A stretch of 39,992 bases of DNA from Phycisphaeraceae bacterium (GCA_020851395.1 JADZCW010000040.1:1-39992), one strand, 5' to 3'. Shown: positions 22,072-30,634, counted from the first letter of the stretch. The notes: a model not told the origin generated them from the sequence alone. Numbers and translations: made by a program.

Positions 22072-24909
22072 TTACTCGCCGAGTGTGCGTTTGACCTGGA
22101 CGACCTCATAACAGACCAGGCGGTCGCCGGGTTTGACGTCGTCGAAGTTGACCAGGTGGATGCCGCACTCGAGGCCGGAGCGGACGTCGCGGACGTCGTC
22201 CTTGAGCCGGCGGAGCGAGGCGATCTCGCGGTTCTCGGTGACCACGACGCTGTCGCGGATGACGCGCATCCGGCCGCTGCGGCGGATGATGCCGGTGGTG
22301 ACCAGGCAGCCGGCGACGGTGCCGACCTTGCCGACGCGGAAGATCTGGCGGACCTCGGCCTCCCCGTGCTGGGTCTCACGGAACTCGGGCGCGAGCATGC
22401 CCTCGATGGACTTCTTCACGTCCTCGACGAGCTCGTAGATGATGCGGTAGAGGCGGATGTCGACCTTGCGTTCGTCGGCCAGGTCGCGGGCGTGTGAGGA
22501 GGCGACGACGCCGAAGCCGACGATGACGGCGTCGGAGGCGTCGGCCAGCAGCACGTCGCTCTCGTTGATGCCGCCGACGGCCACGTGCAAGACGCGGACG
22601 GCGACCTCTTCGGTGCCGGCCTTGATCAGGCTGTCGCGCAGGACCTCGACCGAGCCCTGGACGTCGGCCTTGATGACCAGGCGGAGCTCCTTGGCCTGTC
22701 CGAGCTTGAGCTGGTCGGCGAAGTTGTCGAGGGTGACCTTGGTCTTGCTCGCCAGCTGCTTGGTCCGTTCGACCTCGCGGTACTGCATGGCGATGCGTTC
22801 AGCCTGCTGGAGCGAGTCGGTGACGTAGAACTTGTCGCCGGCGTCGGGGAGCATGTCGATGCCCGAGACCTCCAGCGGGGTGGCGGGGCCGGCGTCGCGG
22901 AGGCTCTTGCCCTTGTCGTCGGCCATGTCGCGGACGCGGCCGTAGGCCCGGCCGATGACGATGAAGTCGCCGACCTTGATCTGGCCCTGCTGCACGAGGA
23001 CGCGCGCCACGGGGCCGCGGCCCTCCTGCATCTGGGCCTCGATGACAATGCCGCGGGCCGTGCCGCCGTAGTCGGCCTTGAGTTCGAGAAGTTCAGCCCG
23101 GTAGTCGAGCATCTCCAGCAGTTCCTTGACGCCCTTGCCGCCGACGGCGCTGGTGCGGATGATCTCGGTCTCGCCGCCCCACTCGACGGGGTTCAGGCCC
23201 TGCTCGGCGAGCTGGCCGTAGATCCGGCGGATGTTCTCCTCGGTGGCCTCGGGCTTGTCGATCTTGTTCAGCGCCACCACGATCGGCACGCCGGCGGCGC
23301 GGGCGTGGTTGATCGACTCGACCGTCTGCGGCATCACGCCGTCGTCGGCCGCGACGACCAGCACGACGATGTCGGTCATGTTGGCACCGCGGGCGCGCAT
23401 GTGGGTGAAGGCCTCGTGGCCGGGCGTGTCCAGGAAGACGACGGTCTTTCCCTTGCCTCCCTCGTGGCCGGCGACGGTGACGCGGTAGGCGCCGACGTGC
23501 TGCGTGATGCCGCCGGCCTCGTGAGCCGCGACGTCGGCCTGGCGGATGCTGTCGAGCAGGCTGGTCTTGCCGTGGTCGACGTGGCCCAGGACGGTGACGA
23601 CCGGCGGGCGCGGGCGGACGTCGATCTCCTTGCGGCTCTCGAACTCCGCCAGCACGGTCTGCTCGTCGGTCTGCTGCTCCTTGACGACCAGCTCGATGTC
23701 GTACTCGAGGGCGACCTCCATCGCCGTCTCGGCTCCGATCGAGGAGTTGATCGTCGTCATCATCCCCTTCTTGAACAGGTACTTGATGATGTCGGCGGCC
23801 TTGATGCCCGTGGCGGCGGAGAGGTCCTTGATGAAGATGGGCTCGGCAATCTCGATCCGACCGGTGCCGGCCGCGGGGGCGATGGCGCCGGGGACGCCCT
23901 CCTTCTTCTTCATGTCGCGGCGGCGCTGCTTGAGGAAACCGGCGGCGCCGCGGAGTCGGGCGTCGAGCTCGAGCAGGTCCTGCTCGCTGAACTTGGTCGG
24001 CCCGGTGGGCAGCCCCTCGGCGGATCGGCCGCGGCGGGTGGTCAGGGAGCGGCGTTTGCCGCCGGCCTTCTTGCCGGCCGAGCCCTCGGCCTCACCGGCG
24101 GCCTGCTTGCCGCCGACGCCGCGACCACGGGCCGGGCCGCGCGAACGGGAGATCTCGCCGTCGTCGGACTCGTCGGTCTGACCGCCGCCGCCCGAGCCGG
24201 CCGGGCCGCGCTTGGGGCGCGGCGCCTGGACCTGGTCGGGACGTTCGATGCGGACGACGCGCGGGCCCTTGAGCACGGCCTCCTTGGGCTTGTCGAGTTT
24301 CTCGCCGGCGGGGCGGACGACCGTGGGGCGGTCGGGGACATTCGGCCGGCCGATCGGCGCCGGGGGCGCGGCACGGCGGGTGTCGAGCGGGGCGACGGCG
24401 CGGGCCTTGGCCTCGCCGTGCGGGTGCGCGGGCGTGGCGTGTCCGGCCGCGGGAGCGGCCTCCGGTGCGTGCGAGGCCTCCGCGGGCGGTTCAATGGATG
24501 GCGCGATCGCGTGAGGATGGGCCGGAACATCCTCGGCCGACTCGCGGGCGGGGGCATCGACGGCGGGGTGTTCGAGGCTGGAATCAGCCTCGGACGTCTC
24601 GGGCTCTTGCTCGGCGGTGGCGGCGCCGGCCGAGGCCGTCTCGGCGTGGTCTTCCTTCTTGCGATGGCCGGCGCGGGCGCGGGCCTTGCGCACCTTGGTC
24701 AGATCGACCTTCTCGGCCGTCTCGATGGCGGTGTGCGCTTCGCTCTCCTGGCTGAACCATTCCTTGATGGTCTGGATCAGCCCCAGCTTGACGGTCGACA
24801 TGTGGTTCTGGATGCCGGGCACGCCCTCGGCCTGGCACTTGTCCACAATCGCCTTGCTCGACACGCCCAGCTCTTTGGCGACCTCGAAGATCCGCTTGGC
24901 CTTAGCCAA
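22072..24909 (-). CDS. infB: Translation initiation factor IF-2
   Basis: A 945-residue protein. An N-terminal IF2_N domain (AKAKRIFEVAKELGVSSKAI) is followed by about 320 residues of low-complexity Ala/Pro/Arg-rich linker, then a second IF2_N-like segment and the GTPase domain with GHVDHGKT (442-449), DTPGHEAF and NKID. Domains II, III and IV (GINESDVLLADASDAVIVGF, then VKPGDRLVCYEVVQVKRTL) complete it. It brings initiator tRNA to the 30S subunit. I choose the TTG at 24909 because AAGGAG lies 6 nt upstream and the product then starts at the conserved AKAKRIFE. It is preceded by nusA (81-bp gap); the ylxR gene often found between them is missing. Confidence 0.97.
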   Translation of the reverse strand: MAKAKRIFEVAKELGVSSKAIVDKCQAEGVPGIQNHMSTVKLGLIQTIKEWFSQESEAHTAIETAEKVDLTKVRKARARAGHRKKEDHAETASAGAATAEQEPETSEADSSLEHPAVDAPARESAEDVPAHPHAIAPSIEPPAEASHAPEAAPAAGHATPAHPHGEAKARAVAPLDTRRAAPPAPIGRPNVPDRPTVVRPAGEKLDKPKEAVLKGPRVVRIERPDQVQAPRPKRGPAGSGGGGQTDESDDGEISRSRGPARGRGVGGKQAAGEAEGSAGKKAGGKRRSLTTRRGRSAEGLPTGPTKFSEQDLLELDARLRGAAGFLKQRRRDMKKKEGVPGAIAPAAGTGRIEIAEPIFIKDLSAATGIKAADIIKYLFKKGMMTTINSSIGAETAMEVALEYDIELVVKEQQTDEQTVLAEFESRKEIDVRPRPPVVTVLGHVDHGKTSLLDSIRQADVAAHEAGGITQHVGAYRVTVAGHEGGKGKTVVFLDTPGHEAFTHMRARGANMTDIVVLVVAADDGVMPQTVESINHARAAGVPIVVALNKIDKPEATEENIRRIYGQLAEQGLNPVEWGGETEIIRTSAVGGKGVKELLEMLDYRAELLELKADYGGTARGIVIEAQMQEGRGPVARVLVQQGQIKVGDFIVIGRAYGRVRDMADDKGKSLRDAGPATPLEVSGIDMLPDAGDKFYVTDSLQQAERIAMQYREVERTKQLASKTKVTLDNFADQLKLGQAKELRLVIKADVQGSVEVLRDSLIKAGTEEVAVRVLHVAVGGINESDVLLADASDAVIVGFGVVASSHARDLADERKVDIRLYRIIYELVEDVKKSIEGMLAPEFRETQHGEAEVRQIFRVGKVGTVAGCLVTTGIIRRSGRMRVIRDSVVVTENREIASLRRLKDDVRDVRSGLECGIHLVNFDDVKPGDRLVCYEVVQVKRTLGE

Positions 24910-24990
24910 AATAGACTCCTTCCTGACCGACCGGCCCAACCACCGTGCGGCGAGAACGCGCCGCCGGCTCGTCTATCCTCCCCATCACGA

Positions 24991-26442
24991 TCAAGCGCTC
25001 TTGTCCTGTTCCGGCTGCTCCGGCGATTGCTCGCCCGAGGACTCGGACGGGGCATCCGACGCTTGCGAGGCCTCCGGAGTTTCGGCGGCTTCCGAGGGCA
25101 ATTCGCTCTTGCGCGCCTCGAGCATGTCCAGGATGCTGCCCTCGGCCGGCGCCCCTTCCGGAACGGGAGCAGGCCCCTGCCCCAGCAATGCCGCCGCCTG
25201 AGCCTCGCCCGCCTCGCCGTCGACGATGCCGCCGGCCAGCTCCGCGGCCCGACGCCGCTCGGACTCTTCCTTCTCTTTCTGCTGCTCTTCGGCGACAATC
25301 TTGCCCTTCTCGGCGGCGACCTTGATCACCTGCTCGGCCTGCTCGGACGTGCACTCGAGGGCCTCGGACAGGAACGTCGGTCCGACCTCCTCAACGTCGA
25401 ACACGCTGATGACGCCCAAGGCCGCGAGCCGATCGATCTTCTCCTCGACGACGCCCTCGACGGTCAAGAGCGTGGCCTGCATGGTGTCCAGGCTCTTGGT
25501 GAACTCGGCCGGCGTGAGGATGTCGATGTCCCAGTTGGTCAGGCGCGCGGCCAGGCGCACGTTCTGCCCCCGCTTGCCGATCGCCAGCGAGAGCTGGTCC
25601 TCGTTGACGACGACGGTGGCGCGCCCGAGCTCGAAGCAGAGGCTGATCTCGACGACCTCGGCGGGCTTGAGCGAGTGCTGGATGAGGATCTGGCTCGACT
25701 CGTTCCAGCGGACGATGTCGATCTTCTCGCCGCCAAGCTCGTCGACGATGTTCTTGATGCGGCTGCCTCGCACGCCGACGCAGGCGCCGACGGCGTCGAC
25801 CTTCGAGTCGATGGAGCTGACGGCGATCTTGGTCCGGTGCCCGGGCTCGCGGGCCATGGCCTTGACCTCAATAATGCGCTCGGCCACCTCGGGAACCTCA
25901 ACCTCGAACAGTCGCTTGATGAAGTCGGGGTTGGCCCGCGACAACACGATCTTGACCTGGTTGCCGACGTCCCGGACGTCGAGGATCAGGCAGCGGACAC
26001 GCTCGCCGGGCTGGTGCTGCTCGCCGGGGATCTGCTCGCTGCGGGGCATGAAGCCCTCGGCCCGGCCGATCGAGATGACCAACGCGCCGCCCTCGTAGCG
26101 CTGGGCGGTGCCGGTGATCAGCTCGCCGACGCGGCCGGCGAATTCGTTGTAGATGCTCGAACGCTCGTCCTCACGGAAGCGCTGGATCATGACCTGCTTG
26201 GCGGTCTGGGCGGGGATGCGGCCGAGGGTGGCCAGGGGGACCTCCTCGCCGCCGCGCCACAGACGGATCTGGCCGCTCATGCGATCGACCTGCGAGGTGA
26301 ATTCGTCGGTGTCCACGGCGTTGAAGTGCTTGCGGGCGGCGGAGATCATCGCCTGCTCGATGTCCGAAAAGAGCGACTCCTTGTCCACGTTGCGGTCGCG
26401 GGAGATCGAGTCCACCAGTCGTACGAGTTCTTGGCCGTTCAT
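24991..26442 (-). CDS. nusA: Transcription termination/antitermination protein NusA
   Basis: A 483-residue protein: N-terminal RNA polymerase-binding domain (residues about 1-125), S1 domain (about 130-200; GELITGTAQRYEGGALVISI), KH1 with GVRGSRIKNIVDELGGEKID, KH2 with AIGKRGQNVRLAARLTNWDI, and a C-terminal helical region with VEEKIDRLAALGVISVFDVEE, followed by an acidic, low-complexity end. It modulates pausing, termination and antitermination. AAGGA lies 7 nt before the ATG at 26442. rimP, the usual upstream neighbour, is absent. A leader of about 490 nt with an intrinsic terminator precedes it, suggesting control by premature termination. Confidence 0.96.
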   Translation of the reverse strand: MNGQELVRLVDSISRDRNVDKESLFSDIEQAMISAARKHFNAVDTDEFTSQVDRMSGQIRLWRGGEEVPLATLGRIPAQTAKQVMIQRFREDERSSIYNEFAGRVGELITGTAQRYEGGALVISIGRAEGFMPRSEQIPGEQHQPGERVRCLILDVRDVGNQVKIVLSRANPDFIKRLFEVEVPEVAERIIEVKAMAREPGHRTKIAVSSIDSKVDAVGACVGVRGSRIKNIVDELGGEKIDIVRWNESSQILIQHSLKPAEVVEISLCFELGRATVVVNEDQLSLAIGKRGQNVRLAARLTNWDIDILTPAEFTKSLDTMQATLLTVEGVVEEKIDRLAALGVISVFDVEEVGPTFLSEALECTSEQAEQVIKVAAEKGKIVAEEQQKEKEESERRRAAELAGGIVDGEAGEAQAAALLGQGPAPVPEGAPAEGSILDMLEARKSELPSEAAETPEASQASDAPSESSGEQSPEQPEQDKSA

Positions 26443-26588
26443 GTCGCTGTCCTTGCCCGCCGGGCCTGTCGCCCGGTCGGTGTGTTTCAAGTTGTTCGGT
26501 CGTGAGGTTGTCGAATCGAGCGTCGAGTCGGGATGGGGTTCTCTTGCGGGGTCTCCTGGGGGGATGAACCGGGGCGGCAATGCCTCTT

Positions 26589-26625
26589 AAAAAAACAAAC
26601 CACGATCCGCCCAGAGCGTTCGTGG
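26589..26625 (-). terminator. Intrinsic terminator in the nusA leader (candidate attenuator)
   Basis: On the minus strand CCACGA and TCGTGG (26600-26605 with 26620-26625) pair, with inner CGC/GCG pairs, and are followed by TTTG and seven T. It lies between the nusA promoter and the nusA start codon, 147 bp before the ATG. Confidence 0.75.
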
Positions 26626-26634
26626 CCTGCGCCT

Positions 26635-26688
26635 GACCCGTCGAGCGGAACTCGCCTGCCTACGGGGCAGACCTCCCGACAACGGGTC
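26635..26688 (-). ncRNA. Structured leader segment upstream of nusA
   Basis: A 7-bp closing stem, GACCCGT and ACGGGTC (26635-26641 with 26682-26688), encloses two hairpins: CGAG-CGGAA-CTCG (26642-26654) and CTGCC-TACGG-GGCAG (26656-26670). A 9-bp direct repeat, CCTGCGCCT, lies at 26626-26634 and 26703-26711. It resembles no RNA family I recognise; folding has not been computed. Confidence 0.4.
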
Positions 26689-26936
26689 GACCGCGATGCA
26701 CACCTGCGCCTAAACCATATCCCCTCCTTTGCGGGGTTCCCAGGTCCAGCGGGCAGTCGCCCGCGGGAACTTGGGGGGTCCAGACGCCTTGGGAGCCTGC
26801 GGAACAGGCTCGACGGCGGCGGCAAGCTCGGTGGCTGCCGCTGCCATCAATGTACCCGAGGCCTCAGGCCGGAATGTCGCAGCGCATCATGCACAGGTCA
26901 CGCTCCGGTCGTACACGGACGCAAGTCAGAACGAAT

Positions 26937-26964
26937 ACTGTAGATAACGTGAACTTATTGTCAA
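26937..26964 (-). promoter_or_regulatory. Promoter of the nusA-infB-ylxP-rbfA-hisG operon
   Basis: On the minus strand TTGACA (26959-26964), a 16-bp spacer, and TACAGT (26937-26942). Transcription would start near 26930 and give a leader of roughly 490 nt. Confidence 0.65.
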
Positions 26965-27256
26965 GCGGGAGCGAGGGATCGCCAGGCCTCCCGCGGCGAA
27001 AAGCCATCGACGAAAAGATTAAAAGAACGGCCTCTAAGGCTGATTCAAGAGGTCGGCGGCGATGGGTGCTCATTCTGATCATCAAGCGCCAGGTTTGACT
27101 CCCCTATCCGCACTGACAACTTCATTAGTGGCATTTTTATAAGCACAAGGTAAACTCAGAACTTTAGTACCGTCACTGGTGCCAGCCCCCCTATCGGCGA
27201 ACTCGCCAGAGTCACCCACCGCCGAGCCATTCGGTCAGATCACACAAGGTGTGCAG

Positions 27257-28414
27257 ATGCAAGGTCGTGGCAGCCACGACAGCGCTGGTGCCCTACTTGA
27301 CCCCTCCGCCCCGACCGGGTCGGAGCCCGCTGCGACGTCGACGCGCGCGAGCCTGTCGACGGGGACCGTGCAGACGCCTGCCGGGCAGACACTGCGGCCA
27401 GGGGTGACGGTCCTGATCCCGGCCTACAACGAGTCGGCCAGCATCGCCGACACGATCAAGAGCCTCCAAGCACAGACCGTCAAGCCCACCGTCATCCTCG
27501 TCGTCGACGACTGCTCGAAGGACAACACGGGACAGATCGCCCGCGACCTGGGGGCGACGGTCATCCGGCCGGAGAAGAACACAGGCTTCAAGGCCGGGGC
27601 ACAGATCTTCGGGCTCAAGCAGATCGACACCGAGTTCGTGCTGGCCATCGACGCCGACACAACGCTGGCCCCCGACGCCCTCGAGCGCATCCTCGCCCCC
27701 ATGGCGGACCCGAAGAACGGGGCGGCGTGCGGCATGGTCCTGCCCCGCTACGTCAAGACCATCTGGGAGCGCGGCCGGTACGTCGAATACCTCTTCGCCT
27801 TCACCTTCGGCAAGGCGATCCAGAATCACTACCACCGGCCGATGATCGCCTCGGGCTGCTTCACGATCTACCGCACGGACCTGCTGCGCAAGATCGGCGC
27901 CTGGCAGCCGCGGACCGTTGCCGAAGACCTGGACCTGACCTGGACCTTCTTCGCCAACGGATACAACATCGCCTTCGTCGAGAAGGCCGTCTGCTACCCG
28001 ATCGAGCCGCACGACTTCCACTTCCTCCGCAAGCAGCTCAAACGCTGGTCGCACGGTTTCTTCCAGTGCATGCGGATTCACTGGCGGATGGTGCTCGATC
28101 AACCCTACCTCCGCTCGATGATCGCGGTGGGCATGTGGGACGCGTTGATCGCGTCGATTGTCTATCTGTTCCTGCTGCCGCTCTTGGCGGTGCTGCTGCA
28201 CCCGATCTACCTGCTGCTCTACTTCATCGACGCGCCGGTGGTGGCGGTGCCGGTGCTGATCGGGGCGGCTCGACGTGGGCAATTCTGGAAGGCGCTGATC
28301 AGCCTCCCGGGTTTTTTCGTGCTTCGACTGGTCAACTCGGTATTCATGCTCGAGGCGGCGTGGAGCGAACTGATCCTTCGCAAGCCGCTGGCCGTTTTTG
28401 AGAAGGGACATTAG
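27257..28414 (+). CDS. Processive family 2 glycosyltransferase (polysaccharide synthase-like)
   Basis: A 385-residue protein. After a low-complexity N-terminus of about 47 residues the GT2 domain starts GVTVLIPAYNESASI, with DD at 84-85, DAD at 132-134, AEDLD at 222-226 and QLKRW at 260-264. These are the D, DxD, D and QxxRW motifs of processive synthases such as PgaC, BcsA and hyaluronan synthase. Two or three hydrophobic segments follow (about 290-345 and 355-375), so it is an inner-membrane enzyme that probably polymerises a sugar from a nucleotide donor. AAGGTG lies 5-6 nt before the ATG at 27257; a GTG at 27179 is a less likely start. A small membrane-protein gene follows 2 bp later. Confidence 0.9.
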   Translation: MQGRGSHDSAGALLDPSAPTGSEPAATSTRASLSTGTVQTPAGQTLRPGVTVLIPAYNESASIADTIKSLQAQTVKPTVILVVDDCSKDNTGQIARDLGATVIRPEKNTGFKAGAQIFGLKQIDTEFVLAIDADTTLAPDALERILAPMADPKNGAACGMVLPRYVKTIWERGRYVEYLFAFTFGKAIQNHYHRPMIASGCFTIYRTDLLRKIGAWQPRTVAEDLDLTWTFFANGYNIAFVEKAVCYPIEPHDFHFLRKQLKRWSHGFFQCMRIHWRMVLDQPYLRSMIAVGMWDALIASIVYLFLLPLLAVLLHPIYLLLYFIDAPVVAVPVLIGAARRGQFWKALISLPGFFVLRLVNSVFMLEAAWSELILRKPLAVFEKGH

Positions 28415-28416
28415 TC

Positions 28417-28863
28417 ATGGCAGCGGGTCTTCCCAGCACGGGCATCGGCGGCATCTTCTACCTTCTGTTGGTCCTCTGGATGCCGCTGCGCGAGCTGCAT
28501 CTGACGTTCCAGGGGCGTAGCAGCCTCGCCCGCTGGCGGGGAATCGCGATGCACTGGTTCGTCGTCGGGTGCATGATCGGGATGATCTTCGGCCAGGGCT
28601 ACCTCATGGACGCCATGTGCGAGTGGCTGCTGAAGATCTCTCCGCTGGACTCGTCGTGGCAGCTGGCGAGCATGCTGCTGGACGACGCATCGTCGCCGGC
28701 GTTCGCGCTGACGCCGTTCGTGCTGCTGGTACTGGTGCTCGGGGCGGTGCACGTGGCCCGGGCGATGGCGCATCGGCAGCCCGCGACTCCCCTGCCGGCC
28801 TCGACGACGGCTCAGCAGGTCGCAACCCCCACCCTGGCGGCCGGCGAAGCCGCGACGGTGTGA
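28417..28863 (+). CDS. Small membrane protein, partner of the preceding glycosyltransferase
   Basis: A 148-residue protein with about three hydrophobic segments (residues 10-25, 45-65 and 95-115) and a Pro/Ala/Thr-rich C-terminal tail. I do not recognise a family. It starts 2 bp after the stop codon of the GT2 synthase, so the pair is almost certainly translated together. Processive synthases often have a small membrane partner of similar size (PgaD follows PgaC in poly-N-acetylglucosamine loci), and this may be an analogue; no sequence similarity to PgaD is claimed. Confidence 0.7.
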   Translation: MAAGLPSTGIGGIFYLLLVLWMPLRELHLTFQGRSSLARWRGIAMHWFVVGCMIGMIFGQGYLMDAMCEWLLKISPLDSSWQLASMLLDDASSPAFALTPFVLLVLVLGAVHVARAMAHRQPATPLPASTTAQQVATPTLAAGEAATV

Positions 28864-28947
28864 AGCGACGGATTCCGTGGGCTCAACGACCAGCGGGAAT
28901 TCTCACCTGCCCCTGCCAGCCGTGAGGCACCTGGCTGTTTCAACCGC

Positions 28948-28978
28948 TTGACACCCCGTGCCCAGCCGGGACAATAAA
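28948..28978 (+). promoter_or_regulatory. Probable tRNA-Gly promoter
   Basis: TTGACA at 28948-28953 followed after 17 bp by the AT-rich ACAATAAA (28971-28978), about 35 bp before the tRNA. The -10 is poorly matched. Confidence 0.4.
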
Positions 28979-29010
28979 TCCCGTCGGCCGGCCCCCCTGC
29001 CGACCGCCGT

Positions 29011-29083
29011 GCGGGTGTAACTCAGTTGGTAGAGTGTCAGCTTCCCAAGCTGAATGTCGCCGGTTCGAATCCGGTCACCCGCT
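29011..29083 (+). tRNA. tRNA-Gly (anticodon CCC)
   Basis: A 73-nt cloverleaf: acceptor stem GCGGGTG/CACCCGC, D-stem ACTC/GAGT, anticodon stem TCAGC/GCTGA with loop TTCCCAA (anticodon CCC), and T-arm GCCGG-TTCGAAT-CCGGT (G-T wobble). The discriminator is T. CCA is not encoded. Confidence 0.97.
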
Positions 29084-29216
29084 TTGAGCCCCCCTTCCGC
29101 GACGCAACATTTCCCCTGACCTGCATCCCCCGTTGACCGGCTGACCCGGCGGGATGTAATTTCCCGCCCCCGGCCTAACGCTGGGGCCCGAGCTTGACGA
29201 TAAAAACGTCCGATCA

Positions 29217-29242
29217 CCGTCTGCCAGGCGACGGATTTTTTT
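29217..29242 (+). terminator. Intrinsic terminator downstream of tRNA-Gly
   Basis: Stem CCGTC/GACGG (29217-29221 with 29230-29234), an 8-nt loop, then A and seven T, followed by a further T-rich run. Confidence 0.8.
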
Positions 29243-29370
29243 CGTTTTTCGCCGAACCGCCCTGGCACCCCCTCCGTAGAAAGGGGTGAAGCGGGCGGGA
29301 ACGCGACCCCTGCCCAGCAGATCAGACTTGTGACTTCTCCTTTCCTCCTTGTGCGTGCGTGACGCAGACG

Positions 29371-29413
29371 TGAAACGACCCCTTCGCTCCGAGCGACGGG
29401 GCCGTTTCATTTT
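29371..29413 (+). terminator. Second intrinsic terminator, long imperfect stem
   Basis: TGAAACG pairs with CGTTTCA, then CCCC with GGGG and TCGCT with AGCGA, interrupted by two single mismatches (29371-29409), followed by TTTT. Sixteen base pairs in total. Confidence 0.8.
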
Positions 29414-29619
29414 GGGGCATAACGACGCGCCAGAGCTTGGTACATCCCCCAAGACGGGTTATCGGAGCCTCTGCCCCAGGCCAAGGGGTCGGCAGGCGAC
29501 GTAAACCCTTTGCTAATCCGCGCCCCGGGGGCCTGGGGCGTTAAGTGGTCGGGATGTTAGGACGATGTCTTCCTTGCGGTCTGTAACGGATTTACCGACC
29601 GGGCAAACCGTCGGCGCAG

Positions 29620-29636
29620 GGTGGCACTGTGCCACC
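29620..29636. promoter_or_regulatory. Perfect palindrome upstream of the export operon
   Basis: GGTGGCA and TGCCACC separated by CTG, 63 bp before the wzm start. It may be an operator for the export operon; no regulator is evident in the window. Confidence 0.4.
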
Positions 29637-29698
29637 ACCGAGCCGACAGGACACCACGCCGGGGCAGAGTCAGGAGTGTCTGGACGTTGTCAGCTGTC

Positions 29699-30577
29699 AT
29701 GCCCCTTACCGTTGATCCCGTGACCCCGGCCGCCGGCGCTCATGCCGCGCCGCCCGGGCGAGAGGTTGTTCTCCGCCCCGGCCGACGGAGCTGGCTCGGG
29801 GAGCTGCGCGAGCTGTGGGACTACCGCGACCTGGTCTTGCTGCTGGGCCTGCGCGACGTGCAGGTCCGCTACAAGCAGACCGCCTTGGGCGCGGCCTGGG
29901 CGATCCTCCAGCCGCTGATGACGATGGTGGTGCTCAACCTCTTCTTCGGGCGGCTGCTGGGGGTGGCGCAGCACGTGCACGGGATCCCCTACCCGATCTT
30001 CGTCATCGCGGGGCTCCTGCCGTGGACGCTGTTCTCCACGGCGGTGACGGCGGCGAGCAACAGCCTGGTGACACACGCGGGGATCATTCAGAAGGCGTAC
30101 TTCCCCCGGCTGGCGGTGCCCATCGCGGCCGTCGGGGCGCCGCTGGTGGACTGCGCTGTGGGTCTGCTGGTGCTGGCGGGGATGATGGCATGGTTCGGCG
30201 TGGCGGTGAGCTGGAAGCTGATGCTCTTGCCGCTGCTGCTGGCCTCGACGCTCACGGCGGTGCTGGGGATCGGGATCCTGCTGGCGAGCATCACGGTCTG
30301 GTACCGCGACTTCAGGCACGTGATCGGGTTCATGCTGCAGGTCGGGTTTTTCCTGACGCCGGTGATCTATCCGGTGAAAATCGTGCGGGAAGAATTCCAG
30401 GCTCTGCTGTCGCTCAACCCGATCGGCGGGGTGATCGAGGCGTTCCGGGCGGTGATCCTGGACACGCCGATCCCGTGGATGCACTGGTCGATCTCCGCGA
30501 CGACGGGCTGCCTGGCCCTGGTCGTGGGGCTGATGCACTTTGTGCGAATGGAGCGCCGCTTCGCGGACGTGGTCTGA
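29699..30577 (+). CDS. wzm: ABC transporter permease for polysaccharide export (Wzm/KpsM-like)
   Basis: A 292-residue ABC-2-type permease. After a short proline-rich start come ELRELWDYRDLVLLLGLRDV and QVRYKQTALGAAWAILQPLM, the typical N-terminus of Wzm proteins, then about six membrane segments, and the VWYRDFRHVIGFMLQVGFFL and TPVIYPV region conserved in the family. With the ATPase encoded next it forms the inner-membrane exporter for lipid-linked glycan. The ATG at 29699 is chosen because it begins the family-like sequence; it has no good ribosome-binding site. It is the first gene of the export operon. Confidence 0.93.
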   Translation: MPLTVDPVTPAAGAHAAPPGREVVLRPGRRSWLGELRELWDYRDLVLLLGLRDVQVRYKQTALGAAWAILQPLMTMVVLNLFFGRLLGVAQHVHGIPYPIFVIAGLLPWTLFSTAVTAASNSLVTHAGIIQKAYFPRLAVPIAAVGAPLVDCAVGLLVLAGMMAWFGVAVSWKLMLLPLLLASTLTAVLGIGILLASITVWYRDFRHVIGFMLQVGFFLTPVIYPVKIVREEFQALLSLNPIGGVIEAFRAVILDTPIPWMHWSISATTGCLALVVGLMHFVRMERRFADVV

Positions 30578-30634
30578 CCCCCCGAAAATGGACGCCGGTG
30601 CGGATGGCGTCATGGGTTGATGAAGGAACGCAGG

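Larger units (their letters stand above)
26443..27256. other. Divergent intergenic region with the nusA leader and glycan-synthase upstream sequence
   Basis: About 810 bp without a supported gene. On the minus strand: promoter (26937-26964), structured segment (26635-26688) and leader terminator (26589-26625). On the plus strand, toward the gene at 27257, AT-rich sequence around 27100-27180 contains TATAAG at 27138-27143, a possible -10, with no clear -35. Small ORFs in this region lack family resemblance. Confidence 0.6.
29084..29698. other. Intergenic region between tRNA-Gly and the glycan-export operon
   Basis: About 615 bp without a supported protein gene. It contains two plus-strand intrinsic terminators (29217-29242 and 29371-29413) and a perfect palindrome (29620-29636). 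The 130 bp between the two terminators could hold a small RNA, though I see no promoter there. The promoter of the export operon should lie between 29414 and 29698 but has no clear -35/-10 pair. Confidence 0.6.

Noticed and set aside
22585..26505. Open frame of 1306 codons on the plus strand
   Set aside because: It lies antisense to infB and nusA, which have full family matches. High GC removes stop codons from the opposite strand, and its Ala/Gly/Leu/Asp-rich product resembles no family.
26487..26947. Small open frames in the nusA leader on both strands
   Set aside because: Composition is Arg/Pro-rich, there is no conserved motif, and they coincide with the structured leader and terminator.
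29075..29452. 125-codon frame on the minus strand after tRNA-Gly
   Set aside because: It runs through two strong plus-strand terminators, starts without a ribosome-binding site and shows no family pattern.
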